The notes beneath the pieces are model-generated. The model was not told where the DNA came from and did not search any database. It worked only from the letters and a program-made list of their open reading frames with translations. A program made the translations under genes and the position numbers. Below are positions 56,697 to 64,000 of a stretch of 64,000 bases of DNA, in pieces. Position 1 is the stretch's first letter. Each line of letters starts with the position of its first letter. This stretch comes from Candidatus Azobacteroides pseudotrichonymphae genomovar. CFP2 (lineage in GTDB: Bacteria; Bacteroidota; Bacteroidia; Bacteroidales; Azobacteroidaceae), in the NCBI RefSeq assembly GCF_000010645.1, contig NC_011565.1:324001-388000 (forward strand), written 5' to 3'.

Positions 56697-59057
56697 ATGA
56701 TGTACAGATTACCAGACACATTAAGTGAAGATATTCAACGTTTTGGAGTATTATCTGTGGACTATCGGGAGAAGAAGATAGGATCAGTGGAGTTTAAATC
56801 TTTTCGAGTACCAATGGGTGTCTATGAACAACGAGAAAATGAGGTGTATATGTCTCGTATTCGAACAACCGGAGGTGTGATTTATCCCAAACAGTTCTTG
56901 AGGATAATAGATATTGCTTTGAGGCATCATTCAGATTTATTACATATTACAACACGCCAAGAAATCCAGATACAAAATCTGAAATTGGAAGAAATACAAC
57001 CAATATTTTATGAATTACAAGAGATAGGATTAACCACTAAAGGTGGTGGAGGAAATACTATACGTAATATATTGGTTTCTTATAATAGTGGAATTACCAA
57101 TGATGAAGTTTTTGATACTACTCCTTATGCAATAGAATTAACAACTAGGTTAATAGCCGAATCAGATTCCTATTTGCTTCCTCGTAAGATGAAGATTGCT
57201 TTTTCATCATCTGATAAGCAGGTAGATTATGCTGCAATTAACGATTTGGGATTTGTTGCAAAGATTCAGGATGGACAAAAAGGTTTTGGAGTTTATGTAG
57301 GTGGAGGTGCTGGTTCTAAACCAGCAGTTGGATGGTTAGTATTTAATTTTATTCCGGAAAGTGAACTGTTTATTGTGAGTGAAGCTGTCAAGAAGATGTT
57401 CTCTGAACATGGTAACCGAAAAAATAGAAATAGAGCGAGAATTCGTTATATTTTCTATAATTTAGGAGAAATTGAGACTATTCGTCTTATAAGAGAATAT
57501 TATGAAACATTGAAAAAAACAATTCCTTTATTTCTTCTGAAAGAAGAACATAAAGAAAAGTTAGCTATTGAATATAGCAAATCTGATCCTAGTAATGATA
57601 TAGTACTTCTTGACGAAAACTATGAAATTTGGAAGAAAAGATATGTGATTGAGCAGAGACAAATTGGATATATGTCAGTGTTGCTTCCTTTTGCATTAGG
57701 TAATCTTTTGTTGAAGAATAAAAAATTTATAGAAAATTTAAAGAAGCTTTTGAATTTTGTTTCTCAATTTGGACAAGATACAATTCGTTTTACGACTACG
57801 CAAAATGTTCAGTTGCGAAATATCCCAGGTAGTGCATTACCAGAATTATATTTACTGATTAAAAATATATTACCAGAGGTTCAAGAACCTTTATTAGTAA
57901 ATAATATTATTTCTTGTACTGGAGCAGATACTTGCCGTTTGGGAATTTGTTTGTCGAAAGGGTTAACTGTCGCTATTAGCGATAAAATAAAAAACACAAG
58001 GGCAGAGTGGGACAAATTGGCTACTGTGCGTATTCATATATCAGGATGTCCTAATTCTTGTGGTCAACAGCTTTGGGCAGATATAGGATTTTCAGGAAAA
58101 GCATTGAGAAACAATAGACTATATCCTGGCTATCAAGTATATTTAGCATCTAATAGGAGTGATAATCCTCGTTTAGCTGAATTAGTTGGTAGTATTGCTG
58201 CACGCGATATACCAGAATACGTTGTTCGTTTGTTAATTTCTTATTTGGAAGTTAGATTAAAGTATAAGAACTTAACTTCTTATTTGGAAAATGAAGGAAA
58301 AGAAACGGCAATCCGGTTGTTGAATGATTATCAGAAAATACCATCTTTTGAAGATGATAAAAGTTATTACTTCGATTGGGGGGCAAGTATTCCATTTAAT
58401 ATTATCAATCGGAAGAAAACAGAATGTTCTTCGGGATTGTTTGATATGATTAATGTTGATTTGAATCATATTAATGATGCTAAAAAAAATATTGAGACAG
58501 AAAAAGATGAACAAAAGATAAATAAGTATTTGTACGATATTATTTATTTTTCTTCACATATGTTGTTAATAACAAGGGGTGTAGAACCAAAGACAACAGA
58601 GGATGTATTCAATTTATTTCTTCAGTATTTTCTTGATAAGAAATTAGTTGAAAATAAATACTATGGTCTTTTGGAACAAGCAAGAGATAATAAACAATCG
58701 AATTTTGTAATTCATAAGGGAAATATTTACTCTCTTTCAGATGCTGTTGTAGAATTATATAGAAACATGGATGACTCTTTACATTTTAAAAATGTAGAAT
58801 TGGTGGTATCTGAAATGGAAAAAATAAAAGAAGTTTCATATAAAAATAGATTCAAAGATTTGCGTGGTGTTATTTGTCCGATGAACTTTGTACAAGTCAA
58901 GATACAATTGGCATCGATGCAATCTGGTGAAAAATTGGAAATATGGTTGGATGATAGTCATCTTAGTGTCATTATTTCAATACAAAATGAAGGACATCAA
59001 ATATTAGAACAAGACCGTATAGAAAATTATTGGAAGGTAATTATTAAAAAGAAATAA
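56697..59057 (+). CDS. Siroheme-[4Fe-4S] sulfite/nitrite reductase fused to a TusA domain
   Basis: A 786-aa ferredoxin-dependent reductase of the NirA/Sir type. It would reduce sulfite to sulfide (or nitrite to ammonia) in the cytoplasm. N-terminal substrate-binding repeats are RVPMGVYEQRENEVYMSRIR and HITTRQEIQIQNL. The cluster ligands are SCTGADTCRLGICLSKG (C-x5-C) and HISGCPNSCGQQLW (C-x3-C). A helical linker of about 130 residues leads to a C-terminal TusA-like domain, DLRGVICPMNFVQVKIQLASMQSGEKLEIWLDDS, with the active Cys-Pro motif. Fusion to a sulfur-carrier domain and the adjacent ThiF protein favour sulfite. The gene shares its strand with the Pst-like transporter genes. Confidence 0.88.
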   Translation: MMYRLPDTLSEDIQRFGVLSVDYREKKIGSVEFKSFRVPMGVYEQRENEVYMSRIRTTGGVIYPKQFLRIIDIALRHHSDLLHITTRQEIQIQNLKLEEIQPIFYELQEIGLTTKGGGGNTIRNILVSYNSGITNDEVFDTTPYAIELTTRLIAESDSYLLPRKMKIAFSSSDKQVDYAAINDLGFVAKIQDGQKGFGVYVGGGAGSKPAVGWLVFNFIPESELFIVSEAVKKMFSEHGNRKNRNRARIRYIFYNLGEIETIRLIREYYETLKKTIPLFLLKEEHKEKLAIEYSKSDPSNDIVLLDENYEIWKKRYVIEQRQIGYMSVLLPFALGNLLLKNKKFIENLKKLLNFVSQFGQDTIRFTTTQNVQLRNIPGSALPELYLLIKNILPEVQEPLLVNNIISCTGADTCRLGICLSKGLTVAISDKIKNTRAEWDKLATVRIHISGCPNSCGQQLWADIGFSGKALRNNRLYPGYQVYLASNRSDNPRLAELVGSIAARDIPEYVVRLLISYLEVRLKYKNLTSYLENEGKETAIRLLNDYQKIPSFEDDKSYYFDWGASIPFNIINRKKTECSSGLFDMINVDLNHINDAKKNIETEKDEQKINKYLYDIIYFSSHMLLITRGVEPKTTEDVFNLFLQYFLDKKLVENKYYGLLEQARDNKQSNFVIHKGNIYSLSDAVVELYRNMDDSLHFKNVELVVSEMEKIKEVSYKNRFKDLRGVICPMNFVQVKIQLASMQSGEKLEIWLDDSHLSVIISIQNEGHQILEQDRIENYWKVIIKKK

Positions 59058-59253
59058 GGTTTTGAAATTTTAGAATGAATGAAGGGAGGGAAAAAATATT
59101 CATTTTGCTAATTTGCTAATGAATGACGAAAGTGATGGATTATATTATAGTATTTAGTTATTATGTGATTCAAGAAGAAAATGTTTAGAACATAAAGATT
59201 TTCTAAAAAATAGTTTTATAGTCTTGTGTTTTATAAAAAAAAAGCGATGAAAG

Positions 59254-60060
59254 ATGAATTTTACATCTGAACAAATAGAACGTTATAGCCGTCATATTCT
59301 TTTGCAGGATGTAGGTTTAGAAGGGCAAGAAAAAATAGGTGATAGTAAAGTACTTGTGATTGGTGTTGGAGGATTGGGAGCACCTGTTCTTTTTTATTTG
59401 GCTGCTGCAGGAATTGGTACTTTGGGAATTATTGACAGAGAAGTAGTAGATTTAAGTAATTTACAAAGGCAAATTATTCATTTTGCTTCTGATGTAGGTA
59501 AAATAAAGGTGCAATCAGCGAAAGAAAAGATTAAACAAATTAATCCAAGTGTAAAAGTTGTTACTTATCAGGAATCTTTCAATGTGAATAATGCTTTTGA
59601 TGTTATCAAGGACTATGATTTCATTGTAGATGGAACAGATAATTTTCCAACTAAATTTTTAATAAATGATGCCTGTGTTTTAGCAGGAAAACCATTTTCG
59701 CATGGAGGTATTCTTCAGTTCGAAGGACAGACATTAACATATCTTCCCGGAACGATGTGTTATCGATGTGTGTTTCATAGTCCACCACCTTCTAATTCTA
59801 TTCCTACTTGCTCGCAGGCAGGTGTTTTGGGTACTATTGCAGGAATATTAGGAACAATACAGGCAACAGAGGTGTTGAAGTTTCTTATCGGTACAGGAGA
59901 GCTATTAACTAACCGTTTACTTACTTTTAATGCTAAAAGCATGATTTTCCGGACTATAAAAATAAATAAAAATAGAGAATGTCTTATTTGCGGAAGTTAT
60001 CCCAGTATCACAAATTTAGCAGAATCTGAACGAATTGTTTGCGAGTTAGAGAATAAATAG
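59254..60060 (+). CDS. ThiF/MoeB/HesA-family adenylyltransferase
   Basis: An E1-like enzyme that adenylates the C-terminus of a sulfur-carrier protein. The 268-aa protein begins RYSRHILLQDVGLEGQEKIG, then VLVIGVGGLGAPVLFYLAAAGIG (ATP-binding Rossmann), DLSNLQRQIIHF, DGTDNFPTKFLINDACV, and CYRCVFHSPPPSNSIPTCSQAGVLG. Zinc cysteines lie in CYRC and the C-terminal CLICG. No C-terminal rhodanese domain is present, so it is the short form. It probably works in sulfur transfer for cysteine, thiamin or molybdopterin synthesis; the siroheme reductase-TusA neighbour suggests sulfide-linked cysteine synthesis. No ThiS/MoaD-type partner is visible nearby. Confidence 0.9.
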   Translation: MNFTSEQIERYSRHILLQDVGLEGQEKIGDSKVLVIGVGGLGAPVLFYLAAAGIGTLGIIDREVVDLSNLQRQIIHFASDVGKIKVQSAKEKIKQINPSVKVVTYQESFNVNNAFDVIKDYDFIVDGTDNFPTKFLINDACVLAGKPFSHGGILQFEGQTLTYLPGTMCYRCVFHSPPPSNSIPTCSQAGVLGTIAGILGTIQATEVLKFLIGTGELLTNRLLTFNAKSMIFRTIKINKNRECLICGSYPSITNLAESERIVCELENK

Positions 60061-60393
60061 ATACTTCTTAAGATGATGGCATAAGATTCATTTGGTGCAA
60101 TTACATTAGGTGAGATCGGATAATTGATAAATCAATATAAATAGTTTCAGACATTGTAGTTTCAGACATTGGAAGAGTGAAAGGAAGATTTTTATAGTGA
60201 TAATATTTTTAGAGAGTATTTTTTATTTCTACTGTTAATTTTGGTAATGCAAATGATAGTAACCTTGTATGAATAATATAGGAAAAACGAATTTTGATTG
60301 TTATTTTTCGAGTTTGATTTACAAATGTTTTATTGAAGTATGGCATTCTTGTTAAAAGATATTTTATGGCTTTTGTTTAATATATGATGACAG
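60061..60393. other. Gap between thiF-like and pstS-like genes
   Basis: 333 bp with no frame long enough for a ThiS-like carrier. It holds a 15-bp exact tandem duplication at 60142-60171. The + strand is clearly G-richer than C here. Confidence 0.5.
60142..60171. repeat. 15-bp exact tandem duplication
   Basis: Adjacent copies of tagtttcagacattg at 60142-60156 and 60157-60171. Confidence 0.9.
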
Positions 60394-61371
60394 ATGAATA
60401 ATATTTTTTTTATAAAAAAACATTCTCTTTTGATTGTAAGTTTTTTGTTTCTTACATTTATGTCTTGTGGACAAAAAAAACATTTAGATTCAACGACAGG
60501 TGATACCTTATCAGGTAAGGTTCGAATATCAGGATCCTTTGCTCTTTATCCAATGATGGTAAAATGGGCAGAAACATTTAAAATTTTACATCCTGATGTG
60601 AGTTTTGATATTTCTGGTGGTGGTGCTGGTAAAGGCATGACTGACGTCCTTAACGAAATGGTAGATGTAGGTATGGTTTCTCGCGAGATTTATTCACAAG
60701 AAGTAGAAAATGGGGCTTTTTGTATTCTTGTGGCAAAAGACGCTGTTGTTCCTATTGTCAATGTAGCTAATCCTGAATTGAAGGCTATATTATCAATTGG
60801 TTTGAGAAAAGAAATTGCACGGAAATTGTGGAATGAAAAAATCAAAACATGGGGAGCTGTATTGGGTACTTCAAGTAAAACTTGTGTGCATGTATTTACT
60901 CGTTCTGATGCCTGTGGTGCTGCTGAAACATGGGCTTCATGGTTTAATGCTAGACAAGAGGATTTGAAGGCAACTTCTATTTTTGGTGATCCTGGTATTG
61001 CAGATGCGATACAGAAAGACAAATTCGGTATTGGTTATAATAATATTAGTTATGCTTATAATCGGAAAACTAAAAAACTCAATGAAGGATTAGCAATTAT
61101 TCCTTTGGATGTAAATGGAAATGGCAAGATAGACCCTGAAGAAAGTTTCTATGAAACAATGGAATCATTAATTACTGCAATTAACGATGGACGATATCCT
61201 TCTCCCCCCGCTCGTTATCTTTATTTAGTAACCAAAGGTAAGCCTACTAGTCCTGCTTTAATTTCTTTTCTTAAATATATTCTTTCTGAAGGACAGAAAT
61301 ATGAAGTTGAAACAGGGTATATTGGTCTTAGTCAAAATGAGTTAGACAAAGAGATTGAAAAAATCAAATAG
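60394..61371 (+). CDS. pstS: Pst-like oxyanion-binding lipoprotein
   Basis: A 325-aa extracytoplasmic binding protein of the PstS-like superfamily. The signal peptide SLLIVSFLFLTFMSCGQKK ends in a lipobox Cys near residue 25. The mature protein begins GKVRISGSFALYPMMVKWAETF and has DISGGGAGKGMTDVL, where the family has (G)SGxG, plus VFTRSDACGAAETWASWF and IGYNNISYAYN. Phosphate contacts in classic PstS (TxSxT at the start) appear here as SGSFALYP. The binding specificity may thus be phosphate, sulfate or another oxyanion. It starts the group pstS-pstC-pstA. Confidence 0.85.
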   Translation: MNNIFFIKKHSLLIVSFLFLTFMSCGQKKHLDSTTGDTLSGKVRISGSFALYPMMVKWAETFKILHPDVSFDISGGGAGKGMTDVLNEMVDVGMVSREIYSQEVENGAFCILVAKDAVVPIVNVANPELKAILSIGLRKEIARKLWNEKIKTWGAVLGTSSKTCVHVFTRSDACGAAETWASWFNARQEDLKATSIFGDPGIADAIQKDKFGIGYNNISYAYNRKTKKLNEGLAIIPLDVNGNGKIDPEESFYETMESLITAINDGRYPSPPARYLYLVTKGKPTSPALISFLKYILSEGQKYEVETGYIGLSQNELDKEIEKIK

Positions 61372-61453
61372 TTAATAATGTATTCAATAAATTTATTTTC
61401 TATTATCAACTACCAAAAATATCATATACTTTCATATTTTTAAAAAATTAGTT

Positions 61454-62347
61454 ATGCTTGGTAGAATTTTTAAAGATAAAATTGCAAAAAAGGTAATGCA
61501 AGGCTTGACTTTTTTTGCATTTCTACTTTTAGTAATGATGGGTGTAGGATTATATTACAAATCAGTATCTATTATAAAAGCAAATTCGATATGGCAATTA
61601 TTATCTAGTTCTGAGTGGAGTCCTTTAACTGGTCATTTTGGTTTTTATTCATTCATTCTTGGTACAGTATATGTGACGTTATTGGCAGTAGGTATTTCTG
61701 TGCCCATTAGTCTGTTGATGGCTTTGTTTTTGACTCAAAATGCCAAGTCATGGATAAAAAAAATTGTTTTTCCGGTATTGGATATTTTAGCTGCAATTCC
61801 GTCTGTTATTTATGGTGTATGGGGGATACTAATTATTGTTCCTTTTATTGCCAATGTTTTGGGTCCTTATTTTGTTGATTATACTAGTGGATATACAGTT
61901 TTGGCTGGAGGTGTTGTACTTAGTGTAATGCTTGTTCCTTTGTTAGTTAGTTTATTTGTTGAAATTTTTTCTACTATACCAGAGAGTTATAAAGATGCTT
62001 CTGCTTCTTTAGGTGCTACACGTTGGCAAACATCTCGTAGTGTAATTTTACGTAAATCCTCTTCAGGAATCATTGCTTCAGTTATGCTTGCCATATCAAA
62101 AGCTTTTGGTGAAACGATAGCCGTACTTATGGTTTGTGGTAGTGTTGTGAAAAATCCCAAGTCATTATTTGATTCGTGTTATCCTTTGTCAGTATTAATT
62201 GCAAATAATTTTGGTGAAATGATGTCGGTACCGATGTATGAATCGGCATTGATGTTTGCTGCATTAATAATGTTTATCATCATATTTATTTTTAATGTTA
62301 TATCTCGTTTGGCTCTCCAACGTATAGAAAGATCACTTAGATTATGA
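61454..62347 (+). CDS. pstC: Pst-like ABC transporter permease PstC
   Basis: A 297-aa inner-membrane permease with about six hydrophobic helices. The binding-protein-dependent signature is ASLGATRWQTSRSVILRKSSSGIIASVMLAISKAFGETIAV (EAA loop). IPSVIYGVWGILIIVPF and WSPLTGHFGFYSFILGTVYVTLLAV are typical PstC segments. Its stop overlaps the pstA ATG (ATGA), so the pair is translationally coupled. Phosphate is the default substrate by family; see the finding on sulfur context. Confidence 0.9.
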   Translation: MLGRIFKDKIAKKVMQGLTFFAFLLLVMMGVGLYYKSVSIIKANSIWQLLSSSEWSPLTGHFGFYSFILGTVYVTLLAVGISVPISLLMALFLTQNAKSWIKKIVFPVLDILAAIPSVIYGVWGILIIVPFIANVLGPYFVDYTSGYTVLAGGVVLSVMLVPLLVSLFVEIFSTIPESYKDASASLGATRWQTSRSVILRKSSSGIIASVMLAISKAFGETIAVLMVCGSVVKNPKSLFDSCYPLSVLIANNFGEMMSVPMYESALMFAALIMFIIIFIFNVISRLALQRIERSLRL

Positions 62348-63195
62348 AACTGAAATTTATAGAAGAAAAGTTTTTTAATGGATTAATGGTGATATCTACA
62401 ATGATTGTATTTGCTTTTGTTGGAAGTATCATTTGGATAATTTTGACTAGAGGGTTGCCTGCTTTGTCGTGGGATATGATAACTAAGTTACCTAGTGGTG
62501 GATTTTATTTAGATGGTGGAGGTGGTATTTTAAATGCTATTGTTGGTTCATTGCTGATTGTATCAGGCTCTACTATAGTGGGTTTAGTTGTTAGTGTTCA
62601 TGTTATTTTTTACATAAATGTTTTTTTACCCAAAGATTCAAAGTTATCTTATTTTATACGTCTTTCGTTTGATGTTCTCTATGGCATTCCTTCTATCGTT
62701 TATGGAGCTTTCGCTTTTATTATTATGACGTTTTTTGGATTGAAAGCATCCTTATTAGGTGGTATTTTGGTTATAACACTTTTAGTTATTCCAATATTTG
62801 TTCGATCAATGGACGAAGTGGCTAAATCTGTATCAAAGGATTTATTAGATTCAATTTATTCTCTTGGAGCTACCAAATCGGAAGCAGGCATGATAATAGG
62901 ACGTCAAATTGCTCCTGGAATTATTACTGCTACACTTCTTTCTATAGGACGTGCCATAGGTGATACTGCTGGGGTAATGTTTACAGCTGGTTTTACGGAT
63001 AATATTCCAGTGGTTCCTTGGAGAGATCAAGCCGCTACACTTCCTTTATCAGTTTTCTTTCAATTAAGTAGTCCTATTCCTGAAGTTCGGGAGCATGCTT
63101 ATGCTGCAGCTTTACTACTTACAATTATTGTTTTATTATTAAGCCTCAGTGGGAGGCTTGCAGTTGGTAGGTTGTCAAGGAATAAGATAAATTAG
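62344..63195 (+). CDS. pstA: Pst-like ABC transporter permease PstA
   Basis: A 283-aa partner permease. The N-terminal helix is followed by RGLPALSWDMITKLPSGGFYLDGGGGILNAIVGSLLIV, typical of PstA. YGIPSIVYGAFAFIIM and the EAA loop DSIYSLGATKSEAGMIIGRQIAPGIITATLLSIGRAIGDTAGV follow. About six membrane segments are present. It overlaps pstC and ends 117 bp before hemC. Confidence 0.9.
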   Translation: MKLKFIEEKFFNGLMVISTMIVFAFVGSIIWIILTRGLPALSWDMITKLPSGGFYLDGGGGILNAIVGSLLIVSGSTIVGLVVSVHVIFYINVFLPKDSKLSYFIRLSFDVLYGIPSIVYGAFAFIIMTFFGLKASLLGGILVITLLVIPIFVRSMDEVAKSVSKDLLDSIYSLGATKSEAGMIIGRQIAPGIITATLLSIGRAIGDTAGVMFTAGFTDNIPVVPWRDQAATLPLSVFFQLSSPIPEVREHAYAAALLLTIIVLLLSLSGRLAVGRLSRNKIN

Positions 63196-63312
63196 GAAAA
63201 TGTATTATTTCTAATTTTCGTAAGTGAATAATTTTTGAATATAATTTCATTTTTTTTAAAATGTGTTGTGAAACTGGTAGATACTACAAATAACATTTTG
63301 CTTTATAGATGT

Positions 63313-64000
63313 ATGGATACTTCTAAGTTTTCAAAAGGAAATTTAAGGGTTATTAGTAGGAACAGTCCTCTTTCATTGCTTCAAGTGAAGGAAGTCTTCT
63401 CATTTTTTCCGAATATTGATTATCAGTTAATAACTATAGAATCGTTTGGAGATAAGAATAAACATGTTGCCTTGTTTGATATATCTAATGTATCTTCTTT
63501 TTTTCTAGAAGAAGAAAGCATTTCAGATTTTTTTACGCGTGAATTGGATGAGGCATTGATTTATAATAAAGCAGATATTGCTGTTCATTCAGCCAAAGAT
63601 TTGCCTTATCCTTTACCATATGATTTAGAGTTATTTGCTCTATTTCAAGCAATGGATAAGTCTGATTCTTTGATTAGTAGAAATAATTTGACATTAGAAC
63701 AGTTACCCCCAAGAGCAAGGGTTGGTACGAGTTCTCAAAAAAGAAAAACCGAATTGTTGAAGATTCGTCCTGATTTGGAAGTTGTAAGTATTCGTGGAAA
63801 TATTGAGGAACGCATAGCTAAGATGGATAATGGTTTTATAGATGCTTTAATTGTAGCTACTTGTGCATTAATACGATTAGGGATGGAAGCTCGCATAGCT
63901 TGTATACTTCCATTTGAAACCCATTCCTTGCAAGGGAATTTAGCTATTGTTGGACGGAAAAATGACAAGAATGTTAAAAATTTGTTTTGTATACAAGATA
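63313..64000 (+). CDS. hemC: Hydroxymethylbilane synthase-like protein (3' end outside window)
   Basis: This enzyme polymerises porphobilinogen to hydroxymethylbilane on the way to siroheme and heme. The frame starts MDTSKFSKGNLRVISRNSPL at 63313 and stays open to the right edge (229 codons). Recognisable blocks are DIAVHSAKDLPYPLP, RARVGTSSQKRKTELLKIRPDLEVVSIRGNIEERIAKMD, and ALIVATCALIRLGME. Some positions usually basic are changed, for example the GTRxSxLAxxQ start reads ISRNSPLSLLQ. The dipyrromethane Cys would lie beyond the edge. It may continue into a HemD domain, as in some relatives. Its place after the siroheme reductase block suggests supply of siroheme. Confidence 0.85.
   Translation, partial: MDTSKFSKGNLRVISRNSPLSLLQVKEVFSFFPNIDYQLITIESFGDKNKHVALFDISNVSSFFLEEESISDFFTRELDEALIYNKADIAVHSAKDLPYPLPYDLELFALFQAMDKSDSLISRNNLTLEQLPPRARVGTSSQKRKTELLKIRPDLEVVSIRGNIEERIAKMDNGFIDALIVATCALIRLGMEARIACILPFETHSLQGNLAIVGRKNDKNVKNLFCIQD

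Overview
The window looks like part of the chromosome of an AT-rich, genome-reduced, anaerobic Bacteroidota (Bacteroidales-type) bacterium. Lineage markers are gldH, a ricT/PSP1 protein, DUF4834 and DUF1599 proteins, the vorDBAC operon, a holB-ricT-gldH run, weak Shine-Dalgarno signals and TAnnTTTG-like -7 boxes. Gaps are long, hold few credible ORFs and contain gene remnants, short exact tandem duplications and long perfect hairpins, as expected of an obligate symbiont in genome decay. Urea uptake, hexuronate use and an anaerobic iron-sulfur metabolism resemble what is described for Bacteroidales endosymbionts of termite-gut protists such as 'Candidatus Azobacteroides'. That identification is my inference and rests on no database search.

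Layout. 1-2.2 kb: urtB (cut by the left edge) and urtA on the minus strand, for urea import. 2.2-3.8 kb: mostly non-coding, with a 21-bp perfect hairpin. 3.8-8.1 kb: trpS, uxaC, and a DUF47-PiT phosphate uptake pair. 8.1-14.5 kb: hdrC-hdrB-hdrA-mvhD/floxD plus two Flox-like Fe-S subunits, an apparent electron-confurcating or bifurcating module without its NAD(P)H-binding FloxA. 15.2-35.9 kb: housekeeping genes (eno, DUF4834, ileS, dksA-like, lspA, DUF1599, POT transporter, HsdR-N protein, holA, prs, ilvE, metF, holB, ricT, gldH, Fe-ADH, tRNA-Pro, mnmE). 35.9-39.3 kb: decayed, with tRNA-Met and a TPR-like remnant. 39.5-43.6 kb: vorD-fprA-vorB-vorA-vorC, a 2-oxoacid:ferredoxin oxidoreductase operon with an inserted diiron flavoprotein gene. 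43.6-47.0 kb: 3.3 kb of decayed DNA. 47.0-52.1 kb minus: mnmG, ybeY, polA, the last with its proofreading-site carboxylates replaced. 52.2-55.6 kb: polyprenyl synthase, ychF, nadA. 55.7-64.0 kb: a Pst-like ABC transporter whose genes are interleaved with a siroheme reductase-TusA fusion and a ThiF/MoeB protein, followed by hemC (cut by the right edge). I read this last block as sulfur-oxyanion uptake and assimilation.

How the parts fit: 2-oxoacid:ferredoxin oxidoreductase and other fermentation steps yield reduced ferredoxin. The Hdr/Flox-like complex could exchange electrons between ferredoxin, a dithiol/disulfide and a further carrier. The siroheme reductase would use ferredoxin electrons, and hemC feeds the siroheme pathway. 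Around 54.3-55.7 kb the + strand changes from C>G to G>C, so a replication origin (or an inversion boundary) may lie there.
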